A stretch of 64,000 nucleotides of DNA from Agrobacterium tumefaciens (GCA_025559845.1 CP048469.1:496001-560000); one strand, 5' to 3'. Positions 39,213-49,957 are shown, numbered from the stretch's first letter. Numbers and translations are program-made. Notes: generated by a model from the sequence alone, not told the origin.

Positions 39213-39791
39213 ATGGCGACCGAGATACGCAATTCCACGATTGCATTTTTTGACATTCCCGCGCGATCCTATGTGCAGCAGGCGATATTCATCGTTGCCG
39301 GAACTTTGGTCCTCGCACTTGCGTCGCAGATTTCGGTGCCGATGGTGCCTGTGCCGATCACCATGCAGACATTTGCGGTGACGATGATAGGTGCGCTTTA
39401 CGGCTGGCGTCTTGGCACGTTGACGGTCTTGGCCTGGCTTGGTGAAGCCATGATCGGTCTGCCGGTGCTTGCGGGTCTCAAATCCGGCATCGCGCCGTTT
39501 ATCGGCCCGACCGCCGGCTACCTCGTTGCCTTTCCGGTGATGGCGGCACTTGTCGGTTTTGTCACCGAACGCGGTGTAACGGGCGAACGCCCGGTTGCGG
39601 GTTTCCTTCTCCACCTGCTTGCGAACATCCTTTGCCTTGCGCTCGGCTGGGTTTGGCTGGCAGGTGTTATCGGCGCTGAAAAGGCCTGGATTGCGGGTGT
39701 GGCACCCTTCATCCTGGGTGCGGTGTTGAAGTCGGCACTCGCAGCATCTGTCCTGAAAGCCGCGTCGGTGCGCCGGAAGAACGCCGCGTGA
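39213..39791 (+). CDS. bioY: Second BioY biotin transporter S component
   Basis: 192 residues with about six membrane spans. BioY features are PVPITMQTFAVTMIGALYG and KSGIAPFIGPTAGYLVAFP. It differs clearly from the BioY of the bioMNY operon, so it is a divergent paralogue, not a recent duplicate. No BioM or BioN is adjacent; it may share BioMN or act alone as a low-capacity importer. The ATG follows AAGGAGAG. Two BioR boxes precede it, and its stop overlaps the GTG start of the DUF1284 gene by 4 bp. Confidence 0.92.
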   Translation: MATEIRNSTIAFFDIPARSYVQQAIFIVAGTLVLALASQISVPMVPVPITMQTFAVTMIGALYGWRLGTLTVLAWLGEAMIGLPVLAGLKSGIAPFIGPTAGYLVAFPVMAALVGFVTERGVTGERPVAGFLLHLLANILCLALGWVWLAGVIGAEKAWIAGVAPFILGAVLKSALAASVLKAASVRRKNAA

Positions 39792-40237
39792 CGATACGCC
39801 TTCGCGCCCATCATCTTCTCTGCATACTCACCTATGTGGGGAAGGGGTACACACCAGGCTTCACGGTCAACTATGACCGTGTTGCCAGGCGTATGAACGA
39901 TGGCGAGGAGATCGAACTCGTTGAAGGCCCTGACGACATTTGCCAGGGTCTTCTCTGCGAGAAAGACGCGCATTGCTTCAATGACAGCGTACGCCGTAGA
40001 GACGAGACCGCTCGGCATTTGGTGTCTGCCTTGATGAACGAGACCTTCACTCCCGGCAAACGCTTTCAGCTTTCACCGGAATTCCTGTTGAAACTGCGCC
40101 TTGCCTTCGCCGCTGGCGAACTGAGGCGGGCCTGTCAGGGGTGCCAGTGGCAAAAGTTATGTGATCGGGTGGCCACATCGGGATTTTACGGTGTCAGGAT
40201 CGGGGAACCGATCACCGCGGTCGAGATCACTCCGTGA
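39788..40237 (+). CDS. DUF1284 family cysteine-rich protein
   Basis: 149 residues. The family start TIRLRAHHLLCILTYVGKGY is followed by cysteines in ICQGLLCEKDAHC and CQGCQWQKLC, suggesting iron-sulfur or other metal binding. Function unknown. GTG at 39788 overlaps the bioY stop (GTGA), so it is coupled to bioY and is probably under BioR control. Its last 11 bp overlap the convergent gene. Confidence 0.86.
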   Translation: MTIRLRAHHLLCILTYVGKGYTPGFTVNYDRVARRMNDGEEIELVEGPDDICQGLLCEKDAHCFNDSVRRRDETARHLVSALMNETFTPGKRFQLSPEFLLKLRLAFAAGELRRACQGCQWQKLCDRVATSGFYGVRIGEPITAVEITP

Positions 40238-41327
40238 CGTTAATTTCGGTTCGCTCAGCAGCCTTGACCGTGGCCTTGATCTCTTTCGGGTCGCGGTTCG
40301 CTTTCTTCTCGTAACTCACTCTCACGGAGTAGTCGCCGGGATGCAATGTCTCCTGATGCTCGGTGCCATAGCGGCCGGAAATCTCCTCCGGTGTGCCCTG
40401 CAGATCCCTGGTAATTGCCATGATGTCGATTCTCTCGGCCCCAGTCGCTTTGACGACCAGGATGCCGGCGTCGAGATTGACGGTTATTTCGGTCCGCTTT
40501 CCAGCCGTTACCGTAAAGGGTTGCTGCACGGTCACTTTGCCGAGGCGCGCGCTCATCATGAAGTCGCCCGCCGGCATCTCCATAACCTTGCCAACGCCAT
40601 AAACGCCGTTGATGGACTGGCGTGTGCCGTCCAGTGTCTCCTTGGCCGAAAGCGCCTCGAAGCGGATATCGCCCGTCTCGACGGCTTTTCCATCCTGCGC
40701 ATAAACGGCCTTTGCAATGACAACGCCGCTTGGAATGATCAGGTCGTGACGCAAGGTTTCACCAGCTTTCACGGCAAGGGTTTCCTCTGCACGCGCCGGG
40801 CCAATGCTGCCGATAAGCTTGACAGTTCCTGCCGGCACGAAGGCGTGGGTTTCTCCGTAAATGCTTTCCTTGAACGGTCCTTGGGTGACTTCTGTTCGCG
40901 CCTGCGCTTCAACGTCTCCGCCGGGGCTGCGTCTTGGTATCACCGTCAATTCAGCGGCGTCGAAATTGGCTTTTGGTCTCGCCGTCGCGCCATCCTTAAC
41001 TTCGAATGGGATTTCGCGAACGATGTTACCAAGAGCAGCAACGGCCACATACTTGCCGACAGGCAGTTTGGCCTCGAAGGTGGCGTCATAGGAGCCGCCG
41101 GCATTGACGTCGGAGCGTTGCCCGGATGCATCCGCTTTGTAGAAGTCCCATCGCACCGTCGCGCTGTCGCCAAGTGATGGACCACCATCGTAAAGCACCG
41201 CATCCGTGACAACGTTGAAAGCAGCTTTCGGTACCTGTGACCATGAGGGTGTAGCGAGAGCCATCAGGATGGCGGCGGAGGATACGGCACCTGCCGCGAA
41301 CGGGACCGTTTTTTCCATGATGCGCAT
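40227..41327 (-). CDS. Secreted beta-rich protein of unknown function
   Basis: 366 residues. The start (MRIMEKTVPFAAGAVSSAAI ... PSWSQVP) is a signal peptide cleaved near residue 30. The mature part has several beta-sandwich-like repeats; similar units recur (KLPVGKYVAVAAL, EMPAGDFMMSARLG, LHPGDYSVRVSYE: a Gly-Asp/Lys-Y/F motif before each strand pair), resembling carboxypeptidase-regulatory or PEGA-like domains. No catalytic motif. Start ambiguous between ATG 41327 and 41318; a farther upstream frame lacks a signal. An exact EcfG promoter lies upstream, so it is probably stress-induced. Confidence 0.78.
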   Translation of the reverse strand: MRIMEKTVPFAAGAVSSAAILMALATPSWSQVPKAAFNVVTDAVLYDGGPSLGDSATVRWDFYKADASGQRSDVNAGGSYDATFEAKLPVGKYVAVAALGNIVREIPFEVKDGATARPKANFDAAELTVIPRRSPGGDVEAQARTEVTQGPFKESIYGETHAFVPAGTVKLIGSIGPARAEETLAVKAGETLRHDLIIPSGVVIAKAVYAQDGKAVETGDIRFEALSAKETLDGTRQSINGVYGVGKVMEMPAGDFMMSARLGKVTVQQPFTVTAGKRTEITVNLDAGILVVKATGAERIDIMAITRDLQGTPEEISGRYGTEHQETLHPGDYSVRVSYEKKANRDPKEIKATVKAAERTEINVTE

Positions 41328-41399
41328 CTGTAAATTTACCCCCGCGTTTCCGGTCTTTTTGCGACGCCGACGCGTCGGCACGAATGACCTGTTGTGCGC

Positions 41400-41425
41400 A
41401 ACGTTTATACGCGCCCACCGGTTCC
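41400..41425 (-). promoter_or_regulatory. EcfG-type promoter of the secreted-protein gene
   Basis: On the minus strand GGAAC (41425-41421) and CGTT (41403-41400) are separated by 17 bp, an exact match to GGAAC-N16/17-CGTT. The gene start is 73 bp downstream. Divergent from ccrM. Confidence 0.8.
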
Positions 41426-41505
41426 ATTCCGGATCGAGAACGCGGACGCACAGACGGTCGCTTGCGTGTTTATTTCGAAATTTCCGTGACTTGTTCAGTC
41501 TTTGA

Positions 41506-41525
41506 TAACCATCTTCGGTAACCAT
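41506..41525 (+). promoter_or_regulatory. Two TAACCAT repeats upstream of ccrM (possible CtrA half-sites)
   Basis: TAACCAT occurs at 41506-41512 and 41519-41525, 13 bp apart, 38 bp before the chosen ccrM start. Seven of eight positions match the CtrA half-site TTAACCAT described for alphaproteobacteria (first base is A and G here). CtrA controls ccrM in Caulobacter, so the position is suggestive. Confidence 0.5.
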
Positions 41526-41527
41526 AA

Positions 41528-42709
<1,182 letters not shown>

Positions 42710-42809
42710 TCTTGAGGCCGCAAGGCTGAAGGCGAACGATCCACCGCCCGCCCTTGTCAGTGACACGTCTCCATCCGGTTTTAGTACCTTCAGTCCCGGA
42801 TGGGGAACG

Positions 42810-42850
42810 ACCAACGCCCAGCACTTCACGGTGCTGGGCGTTGGTGTTTT
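42810..42850 (+). terminator. Intrinsic terminator after ccrM
   Basis: A perfect 15-bp stem (42810-42824 with 42831-42845, 6-base loop) is followed by GTTTT. It lies 100 bp after the ccrM stop. Confidence 0.88.
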
Positions 42851-43014
42851 AAATTCGCTTTAATGTTGCAATTTTTTGACGATCATCAAGTTCGCTGTAA
42901 GGTTCACGCAAGTGTGACCCCATAGTTTCATGTCAGCGGGATGATTTAGCGGAGAAACAAGCCGCAGCGCTTCCCCGGAAAATGATTTGAAAATCCCGGC
43001 CGGTTTCGGCCAGG

Positions 43015-43053
43015 CTGACGCAGGCAGGAGACCGCCATTTCCGCCTGCGTCAG
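43015..43053 (-). terminator. Inverted repeat at the end of the HAD gene
   Basis: CTGACGCAGGC (43015-43025) pairs perfectly with 43043-43053 over a 17-base loop, beginning 6 bp past the HAD stop on the minus strand. The T tract is missing on that strand, so termination is only probable. Confidence 0.5.
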
Positions 43054-43059
43054 AAGTTT

Positions 43060-43671
43060 TCAGAGTGTCACGCCGTAGTGCGCAAGATCTTTTTTCAGCG
43101 TCGCCGCATCAATAAAGCGAACCGCCTGCCAGCCGGCTTCTTTTGCCCCGTCAACATTGATTGCCGTATCGTCGATGAACAAGCTTGAGGCCGGATCAAG
43201 GTTGAAATTTTTCGCGTGCAGTTCGTAGATTGCCACATCCGGCTTGATCAGCCCGACGTCGCCTGAGACGGTCACGCCGCGCGTCTTCGTCAGAAATGGA
43301 AACATCTTCTGGGCTTCGCGGAAAGTGTCGGATGCAAAATTGGTCAGCATCGTCACATCGCGCCCCTGATCGATCAGGCCAAGCATGACGGCGACGGATT
43401 CGTCGTAGGAGTGCGAGACCATCTCATGCCAGTATTTGCGAAATGCGCGAATGTGCTCTTCGCGATCAGGAAATTTTTCGACCAGCAGCGCTTCGGCATC
43501 CTCCCAGCGACGCCCACGATCCTGCTCCAGATTCCAGTCGTGCGTGCAGACGTTCTCGAAGAACCACTTGCGCTCGTCAGCATCCGGAATGAGTCGGCTA
43601 TAGGGAATATGGGGATCGTAATGGATCAGCACCTTGCCGATGTCGAATACGATATGCTCGATCTTGGTCAT
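43060..43671 (-). CDS. HAD-IA family hydrolase (YihX-like)
   Basis: 203 residues. Motif I reads VFDIGKVLIHYD: the nucleophile Asp is present but the usual second Asp two residues on is Gly, as in the YihX/alpha-glucose-1-phosphatase group. Motif II is MLTNFAS and motif III FIDDTAINVDGA. The cap region is helical. ATG at 43671 overlaps the mutY stop by 4 bp, so it is cotranscribed with mutY. A repair-linked role is not implied by the sequence. Confidence 0.85.
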   Translation of the reverse strand: MTKIEHIVFDIGKVLIHYDPHIPYSRLIPDADERKWFFENVCTHDWNLEQDRGRRWEDAEALLVEKFPDREEHIRAFRKYWHEMVSHSYDESVAVMLGLIDQGRDVTMLTNFASDTFREAQKMFPFLTKTRGVTVSGDVGLIKPDVAIYELHAKNFNLDPASSLFIDDTAINVDGAKEAGWQAVRFIDAATLKKDLAHYGVTL

Positions 43672-44771
43672 AAAACTTTCCTGTTTTTCTCGAAGGCCAT
43701 CGGGATAGCCTGCGAGATGGCTTTTTTCATTACGGTTGGCAGCGCCTGCGCATCAAGATTTGTGACGGGCTCCCACCATCCGTCATTGCGGCCGGTTTGC
43801 AGACCATCTGGCACCTGCGCGCGGAAAACCGAAAGCCTCAATTCGAAATGGGTGAAGACATGCACAATCGCCCCCGCGGGTTGCCAGTTGGCGGCAAAAG
43901 GCGCGTAGCTTTCGTCCGTGCCACCGTCGATCCTCGCGGTCCAGGCTGTTGTCGGCACTTCGGTCATGCCACCCAGCAGGCCGCTTTCCTCCCGGCGTCT
44001 CAGCAGAATTTCTCCTCTGCTGTTCACGGCAATGAAGGCGGCACCCAGCCGCACAGGCTTTTGCTTTTTGGCAGCCTTGACCGGAAAACGTTCCGGATCG
44101 TCGTTCGCCAGCGCCAGACAGTCGCTGTTGAAAGGACAGAGTGCGCAGGCAGGCCGCTTCGGCGTACAGATTGTTGCGCCGAGATCCATCATGGCCTGCG
44201 CGAAATCGCCGGGCCGGTCGCTCGGCGTTATCTCCGCCACCCGTGTTTTCATGGCAGGTTTCGACCCGGGAAGGGGAGCATCGATGGCAAATAGCCGCGA
44301 GATGACACGCTCGACATTGCCGTCCATCACCGCTGCCTGCCGATTAAAGGCGATAGCTGCGACTGCCGCTGCCGTGTAATCGCCGATGCCGGGAAGCTGC
44401 CGCAACCCGTCTTCGGTATCAGGAAAAATGCCGCCATGAGCGCTCGCGACTGTTTCGGCGCATCTTTTTAGATTGCGGGCACGCGCGTAATAACCAAGGC
44501 CCGCCCAGGCGGCCATGACATCCTCGGATGGTGCCGCGGCCAGATCGCGAACGGTTGGCCACAAGCCAAGAAACTTGGCGAAATAGGGTTTGACCGCCTG
44601 CACAGTGGTCTGCTGCAGCATCACTTCCGAAAGCCATACATGATAGGGGTCGGCGCGTTTGCCCTTTTCGGCCATGGCAGGCGAGGTGCGCCAGGGTAAC
44701 TCGCGATGGTGCCGGTCGTACCACCGAAGCAAAGCGATCGCATGGGACGTTGAGGCAGTTTTTTGAAGCAT
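43668..44771 (-). CDS. mutY: A/G-specific adenine DNA glycosylase
   Basis: 367 residues. MutY removes adenine mispaired with 8-oxoguanine. Helix-hairpin-helix motif LPGIGDYTAAAVAAIAF and the [4Fe-4S] cysteines CTPKRPACALCPFNSDC (C-x6-C-x2-C-x5-C) are intact, and a C-terminal NUDIX-like 8-oxoG recognition domain follows (about 235-360). ATG at 44771 is chosen; a GTG at 44816 could extend it by 15 residues, but neither has a clear ribosome site. It is divergent from the DUF721 gene and overlaps the HAD gene by 4 bp. Confidence 0.95.
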   Translation of the reverse strand: MLQKTASTSHAIALLRWYDRHHRELPWRTSPAMAEKGKRADPYHVWLSEVMLQQTTVQAVKPYFAKFLGLWPTVRDLAAAPSEDVMAAWAGLGYYARARNLKRCAETVASAHGGIFPDTEDGLRQLPGIGDYTAAAVAAIAFNRQAAVMDGNVERVISRLFAIDAPLPGSKPAMKTRVAEITPSDRPGDFAQAMMDLGATICTPKRPACALCPFNSDCLALANDDPERFPVKAAKKQKPVRLGAAFIAVNSRGEILLRRREESGLLGGMTEVPTTAWTARIDGGTDESYAPFAANWQPAGAIVHVFTHFELRLSVFRAQVPDGLQTGRNDGWWEPVTNLDAQALPTVMKKAISQAIPMAFEKNRKVL

Positions 44772-44870
44772 GGTTTGCCGTTTCACTTGGATTTGGCCTA
44801 TACTTGGTTCATTCACCGAAGCCGATCAAGAAGATGCAGGCTGCTTGCAGTCCGAAAACCCTGGTAAACC

Positions 44871-45383
44871 ATGCGATATCCCCAGAAGGGCGTCATACAG
44901 ATCGCCGAAATCGCCAACGGAATCATGGACCCCGTCCTGTCCAAGCGTGCGGGAATCAATACCGCGCTGCTTGGTTCGTGGGATGAGATCGCCGGCGAGG
45001 ACTTCGCCGACTGCACGCGGCCTGAAAAAATCACCTGGCCACGGCGCGATGAAGGACCGGATCGCGGTGGCTATCAGTCTGGCGTGCTGACTATCGCCTG
45101 CGAGGGCGCCCGGGCACTGTTTCTCACCCATGCGCAGGGTGAGTTGATCGCCCGCATCAACGGCTTCTTCGGATTTCCCGCCATCCGCCAGATCAGGATC
45201 GTGCAGAAACCCGTTTCCCAGACGATGTCTCGCAAGAGAAAACCGCAGCCCCTGCGTGGCGATGCGGCGAGACGTCTCGAAGATATGATGGACGGCATCG
45301 AGAGCGAGGCGCTGCGCAAGGCCGTCACCAGGCTGGGAACGGCAGTCCTCCAGCGCAAGCCTGTCCGCAAAGGGGCATTTTGA
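44871..45383 (+). CDS. DUF721 (DciA-like) protein
   Basis: 170 residues of the DUF721 family; the first part shows the conserved ILDPVL-type start (here IMDPVLSKRAGIN) and WDEIAGEDFADCTRPEKI followed by a KH-like fold (GVLTIACEGARALFLTHAQGELIARIN). Some DUF721 proteins (DciA) load or interact with the replicative helicase; that role has not been shown for this branch. ATG at 44871 has no strong ribosome site. It is divergent from mutY and upstream of the dsbA-like and smc genes. Confidence 0.82.
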   Translation: MRYPQKGVIQIAEIANGIMDPVLSKRAGINTALLGSWDEIAGEDFADCTRPEKITWPRRDEGPDRGGYQSGVLTIACEGARALFLTHAQGELIARINGFFGFPAIRQIRIVQKPVSQTMSRKRKPQPLRGDAARRLEDMMDGIESEALRKAVTRLGTAVLQRKPVRKGAF

Positions 45384-45429
45384 AGCAGCAGCTGATCTGT
45401 CGCAGGTCTGTCCTTGACTGGTCACAATT

Positions 45430-45452
45430 CTTTGACAAGAAGAATGTCAAAG
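45430..45452. promoter_or_regulatory. Perfect inverted repeat CTTTGACA-N7-TGTCAAAG before dsbA
   Basis: An 8-bp perfect inverted repeat at 45430-45437 and 45445-45452, 74 bp before the dsbA-like start. It contains TTGACA, a -35-like hexamer, so a repressor bound here could control the gene. No known regulator is assigned. Confidence 0.4.
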
Positions 45453-45525
45453 GCCGCTTGTGATGAACAGATGGCCGCTATATCGGATTCGCAGACAATA
45501 GAGTCTAATAAAACAGGGTGCTTTC

Positions 45526-46191
45526 ATGCATTTTTCCGAATTGACCGTTTCCCGCCGCAGCCTGCTTGGCGGTGTTGCATTCGCATCCGTCGCTGCGTCG
45601 TTGCCCGGCATCGTGCAGGCGCAGGAACTGCCGGAATCCACCGGCGATGTGGACATGGCAGAAGTCCTGAAGCCGGGTCCGTTGCCAGAGGCAGCGCTGG
45701 GTGATGCGAACGCGCCGGTCAAGATCGTCGAATACATGTCGATGACCTGCCCGCACTGCGCGCATTTCCACAACACGACCTTCGAAGAGATCAAGAAGAA
45801 GTATATCGATACCGGCAAGGTCTACTTCGTCATTCGCGAATTCCCGTTCGATCCACGTGCTGCCGCCGCCTTCATGCTGGCGCGTTGCGCACCGCAGGGT
45901 CAGTACTTCCCGTTCGTTTCCATGCTCTTCAAGCAACAGCAGACCTGGGCCGTTGCTCAGGATGCACGCGCCGCACTGCTGCAAATGTCGAAAATGGCCG
46001 GTTTTTCACAGGAGTCCTTCGAGGCCTGCTTGACGAACCAGAAGCTTCTGGATGATGTGAACGCAACGATGCAACGCGGTGCGACGGAGTTTGGCGTCAA
46101 TTCCACGCCGACGTTCATCATCAACGGCAAGAAATACGCGGGAGACATGTCGGTTGAAACCATGTCGGCTGTCATCGACAAGGCTATCTGA
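45526..46191 (+). CDS. DsbA family thiol-disulfide oxidoreductase
   Basis: 221 residues. The N-terminus [20 protein letters not shown] has a twin-arginine-like motif (SRRSLLG), so export may be through Tat. The mature thioredoxin fold has the active site MTCPHCAHF (CPHC, near residue 76) and a cis-Pro loop [13 protein letters not shown]. Such proteins introduce disulfides into periplasmic proteins. ATG at 45526. A strong terminator separates it from smc. Confidence 0.92.
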   Translation: MHFSELTVSRRSLLGGVAFASVAASLPGIVQAQELPESTGDVDMAEVLKPGPLPEAALGDANAPVKIVEYMSMTCPHCAHFHNTTFEEIKKKYIDTGKVYFVIREFPFDPRAAAAFMLARCAPQGQYFPFVSMLFKQQQTWAVAQDARAALLQMSKMAGFSQESFEACLTNQKLLDDVNATMQRGATEFGVNSTPTFIINGKKYAGDMSVETMSAVIDKAI

Positions 46192-46207
46192 TCCGCTTTT
46201 TTTGATG

Positions 46208-46244
46208 AAAACGGGCGGCGGATATTTCCGTGCGCCCGTTTTTT
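46208..46244 (+). terminator. Terminator between dsbA-like gene and smc
   Basis: A 10-bp perfect stem (46208-46217 with 46233-46242, 15-base loop) ends in a run of six T. It lies 17 bp after the stop, and smc starts 32 bp later, so the smc promoter must be inside this short gap or transcription reads through. Confidence 0.85.
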
Positions 46245-46275
46245 ATTGCCCTTTTCTTCTTGAAGGCGCGTTGGC

Positions 46276-49200
46276 ATGAAGTTCAACAAGCTTCGCCTCC
46301 TCGGCTTCAAATCCTTTGTCGAACCTTCCGAATTCATTATCGAGCCGGGGTTGACGGGTGTCGTCGGCCCAAACGGTTGCGGCAAATCCAACCTCGTCGA
46401 AGCCCTCCGTTGGGTCATGGGCGAAAATTCCTACAAGAACATGCGCGCATCCGGCATGGATGACGTCATTTTTTCGGGGTCCGGCAATCGCCCGGCCAGA
46501 AATACCGCTGAAGTCGGCCTTTTTCTCGACAATTCGGATCGCACTGCGCCTGCTGCTTTCAACGATGCCGACGAAATTCAGGTGACGCGCCGCATCGAGC
46601 GCGAAAACGGCTCAGTTTATCGCATCAATGGCAAGGAGGCCCGTGCCAAGGATGTGCAGCTTCTCTTTGCGGATGCGTCAACCGGCGCGCGCTCGCCCTC
46701 CATGGTGGGGCAGGGCCGTATTGGCGAGCTCATCAATGCCAAGCCACAGGCACGGCGACAGCTTCTGGAAGAGGCGGCCGGCATTTCCGGTCTGCATTCG
46801 CGCCGCCACGAAGCGGAACTACGCCTGCGTGCTGCCGAGACCAATCTCGAACGGCTTGAAGATGTCACTGCTCAGCTAGAAAGCCAGATCGAAAGCCTGA
46901 AGCGTCAGGCGCGTCAGGCCAATCGCTTCAAGATGCTGTCTGCCGATATTCGCGCCCGTGAGGCGACGCTGCTTCATATCCGCTGGGTCGAAGCGAAGCA
47001 GCTGGAGGGCGAGTCCGAAAGCGCACTCAATCAGGCAACCGTCATTGTCGCCGAGAAGGCGCAGGCGCAGATGGAAGCTGCAAAGCAGCAGGGTATTGCC
47101 AGCCTCAAATTGCCTGAACTGCGCGAGAATGAGGCGAAGATCGCTGCCACGCTTCAGCGTTTGCAGATTGCCCGCAGCCAGCTCGACGACGAGGCGAACC
47201 GTCTGCTTCGCCGCCGCGATGAACTGGCGCGGCGTTTGGCTCAGCTTGGCGAGGATATTGTTCGTGAGGAGCGGCTGGTTTCCGATAATGCGCTGATCCT
47301 GTCCCGTCTGGATGAGGAAGAAGCAGAGCTTCTGGAAATCCTGTCCGATTCCGGCCGTTACGCTGAAGAAACGAAGGAAGCCTTTGAGACAGCGGCGGCA
47401 AAGCTCATTGAAAGCGAAGCTGTTTTTGCGGCCTTGACCGCCGAACGTGCGGCCGCATCGGCATCTCGGCAGCAGCTTGAACGTGCTATCCGCGATCTCT
47501 CCGATCGTCGTCTCAGGCTTGAGAAACAATCGCAGGACGCGTCGGCTGAAATCGATGCCATCGATGAAAAGCTCTCCGTTCTGCCTGATCCGGCTGAACG
47601 GAGCGAAGCTGTCGAGGCAGCAGAAATGGCGGTCGAGGATGCTGCGGTCGTTGTAGAGGAAGCTGAAGCGTTGGTTGCGCAGGCACGTTCTACCGAAGCG
47701 CTTGCCCGTGGTCCGCTGGAGGCGGCGCGAAACAGGTTGAATGGGCTGGAAACCGAGGCGAGGACCATCGCCAAAATCCTCGCCAGCGGCGCTGCCACAG
47801 GTGATTTTACGCCGGTCGCAGAAGAGCTGATGGTTGAGCGCGGTTTCGAGGCAGCGCTTGGCGCAGCCTTGGGAGATGATCTGGAGAGCTCGCTCGATCG
47901 GTCCGCACCGGCCTATTGGCAGGTGAACGGCGTTGGCACGGAAGATCCGGCATTGCCGCAGGGCGTGAAGCCGCTTCTCGATTATGCCAGCGCGCCATCG
48001 GCGCTTGCGCGGGCGCTGGCCCAGATCGGTGTCGTCTCTGATATCGCGCAGGCTCAGTCATTGATGCCCTCGCTCAAGGCGGGTCAGCGGCTTGTCACCC
48101 GCGAAGGCGCGCTTTTCCGTTGGGACGGCCACGTCACCAGTGCCGACGCACCGGGCGCTGCCGCACTGCGCCTGTCGCAGAAAAATCGCCTTGCCGAAAT
48201 CGAAGCTGAGCTGGATGAAGCTCGTGATGTTTTGGCTGAGGCCGAGGAGCAATTGGCGGCCGCCAGCGAGGAAATCCGCATCTCCGAGCTCAGGCTTTCC
48301 GAAGCGCGCGACCGAAATCGCCTTGCCGCCCGGCAGCTTTCCGAAGCGCGCGACGCGCTTTCTGCGGCAGAGCGCGCCTCCGGTGATCTCCTGCGCCGTC
48401 GCGATGTCGTCTCCGAGGCGCTGAACCAGATTGCTGCTCAGGTCGAAGAGGTTGCTTTTCAGGAGGAAAATGCCCGCATCGAGATGGACGATGCGCCTGA
48501 TCTTTCGTCGCTTGATCTTCGGTTGCGCGAAAGCCAGCTTGATGTCGCGACCGACCGCAGCCTGGTGGCCGAAGCGCGTGCCAGGCACGAAGGCTTGAAC
48601 CGCGAGGCGGAGAGCCGCCAGCGTCGTCTTCAGGCGATCGCGCAGGAACGCTCCACGTGGCAGGCACGGGTTGCCAGTGCGGCGGATCACATTTCAACGT
48701 TGCGCGAGCGCGAGGAAGAAGCCCGGGAAGAAATCGCCGAACTCGATATCGCGCCGGAAGAGTTCGATGAGAAGCGACGAACACTTCTCAACGAGTTGCA
48801 GAAGGCCGAGGAGGGTCGCCGCGCTGCTGCGGATCGGTTGGTGGAAGCCGAAAACCTGCAACGGGATGCCGACAGAATTGCCGCCACCGCTTTGTCTGAA
48901 TTGGCGGAAGCGCGCGAAAAGCGTGGCCGTGCAGAAGAGCGGCTGGTTTCAGCACGGGAGAAACGCCAGGAAACCGAACACCGTATTCGCGAGGCTTTGA
49001 ACTCCGAACCGCATATGGCGCTGCGATTGACCGGCCTTGCACCGGACGCTCCGTTGCCGGACGTTCGTGAGGTTGAACGCGATCTCGACCGATTAAAGAT
49101 CGAGCGCGAAAGGCTTGGGGCGGTCAACCTGCGTGCTGAAGAGGAACAGGCGGAGCTGTCGCAGAAGCTTGCGACCCTTATCAAGGAACGCGATGACATC

Positions 49201-49740
49201 ATCGATGCGGTGCGCAAGCTGCGTGCGGGTATTCAGAACCTTAACCGCGAGGGACGTGAACGCCTGATTGCCGCCTTTGATGTGGTCAACACCCAGTTTC
49301 AGCGGCTTTTCACCCACCTGTTCGGCGGCGGTACGGCAGAACTGCAACTGATCGAGTCCGATGACCCGCTGGAAGCCGGACTGGAAATTCTTGCCCGCCC
49401 GCCGGGCAAGAAGCCGCAAACCATGACGCTTTTGTCGGGTGGCGAGCAGGCACTGACAGCCATGGCATTGATCTTTGCCGTCTTCCTGACCAACCCCGCA
49501 CCGATCTGCGTGCTGGACGAGGTGGACGCGCCGCTGGATGATCACAATGTCGAGCGATATTGCAATCTGATGGACGAGATGGTGGCGTCGACGGAAACAC
49601 GTTTCGTCATCATTACCCACAATCCGATCACCATGGCGCGCATGAACCGCCTGTTCGGCGTTACCATGGCAGAGCAGGGTGTTTCACAACTCGTATCCGT
49701 GGATTTGCAGACCGCCGAGCAATTGCGCGAAGCCGGTTAA
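46276..49740 (+). CDS. smc: Chromosome segregation protein SMC
   Basis: 1154 residues, full length. Walker A is GPNGCGKS at 31-38; the C-terminal head has the signature [11 protein letters not shown] and Walker [15 protein letters not shown]. Two long coiled coils (about 165-490 and 640-980) flank a hinge near 500-620. SMC with ScpA/ScpB compacts and aligns the chromosome. ATG at 46276. A terminator and further hairpins follow. The order DUF721, dsbA-like, smc is worth noting for comparison in other rhizobia. Confidence 0.97.
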   Translation: MKFNKLRLLGFKSFVEPSEFIIEPGLTGVVGPNGCGKSNLVEALRWVMGENSYKNMRASGMDDVIFSGSGNRPARNTAEVGLFLDNSDRTAPAAFNDADEIQVTRRIERENGSVYRINGKEARAKDVQLLFADASTGARSPSMVGQGRIGELINAKPQARRQLLEEAAGISGLHSRRHEAELRLRAAETNLERLEDVTAQLESQIESLKRQARQANRFKMLSADIRAREATLLHIRWVEAKQLEGESESALNQATVIVAEKAQAQMEAAKQQGIASLKLPELRENEAKIAATLQRLQIARSQLDDEANRLLRRRDELARRLAQLGEDIVREERLVSDNALILSRLDEEEAELLEILSDSGRYAEETKEAFETAAAKLIESEAVFAALTAERAAASASRQQLERAIRDLSDRRLRLEKQSQDASAEIDAIDEKLSVLPDPAERSEAVEAAEMAVEDAAVVVEEAEALVAQARSTEALARGPLEAARNRLNGLETEARTIAKILASGAATGDFTPVAEELMVERGFEAALGAALGDDLESSLDRSAPAYWQVNGVGTEDPALPQGVKPLLDYASAPSALARALAQIGVVSDIAQAQSLMPSLKAGQRLVTREGALFRWDGHVTSADAPGAAALRLSQKNRLAEIEAELDEARDVLAEAEEQLAAASEEIRISELRLSEARDRNRLAARQLSEARDALSAAERASGDLLRRRDVVSEALNQIAAQVEEVAFQEENARIEMDDAPDLSSLDLRLRESQLDVATDRSLVAEARARHEGLNREAESRQRRLQAIAQERSTWQARVASAADHISTLREREEEAREEIAELDIAPEEFDEKRRTLLNELQKAEEGRRAAADRLVEAENLQRDADRIAATALSELAEAREKRGRAEERLVSAREKRQETEHRIREALNSEPHMALRLTGLAPDAPLPDVREVERDLDRLKIERERLGAVNLRAEEEQAELSQKLATLIKERDDIIDAVRKLRAGIQNLNREGRERLIAAFDVVNTQFQRLFTHLFGGGTAELQLIESDDPLEAGLEILARPPGKKPQTMTLLSGGEQALTAMALIFAVFLTNPAPICVLDEVDAPLDDHNVERYCNLMDEMVASTETRFVIITHNPITMARMNRLFGVTMAEQGVSQLVSVDLQTAEQLREAG

Positions 49741-49800
49741 GTTTTCCCGCACTCTCGTCGGAGCATTGAAGCTGCACCTACGTTGTTTGACGTAACCATA

Positions 49801-49949
49801 TCACCCATTCGGGTGAGCGACATGGGCTGTTGTTTTGATATCTTGCAATGAAGGCATGGGTCTCCCAACCGCCCGCTTGCCGACCCCCCATCCGGGTTCC
49901 TGTACCGGATGGTATGCCTTGCGAGGCCAGCGCTGTGGTCTCGCAAGGC
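49801..49949 (+). other. Three successive hairpins after smc, possible small RNA or structured 3' end
   Basis: Perfect stems occur at 49801-49806/49811-49816, 49888-49895/49905-49912 and 49916-49925/49940-49949. The last two are only 3 bp apart. The third is followed by TTTCTTTT and ends transcription. The first lies 60 bp after the smc stop. No ORF is present. I cannot tell a separate small RNA from the smc 3' end. Confidence 0.35.
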
Positions 49950-49957
49950 TTTCTTTT
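49916..49957 (+). terminator. Intrinsic terminator downstream of smc
   Basis: GCCTTGCGAG (49916-49925) pairs perfectly with 49940-49949, and the T-rich TTTCTTTT follows. The stem can be extended with one mismatch. Confidence 0.82.

Larger units (their letters stand above)
42710..43059. other. 350-bp gene-free region after ccrM
   Basis: It holds the ccrM terminator at 42810-42850 and an inverted repeat at 43015-43053 near the end of the opposite HAD gene. Between them (42851-43010) I see no ORF with a ribosome site and no promoter-like motif. Confidence 0.6.
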
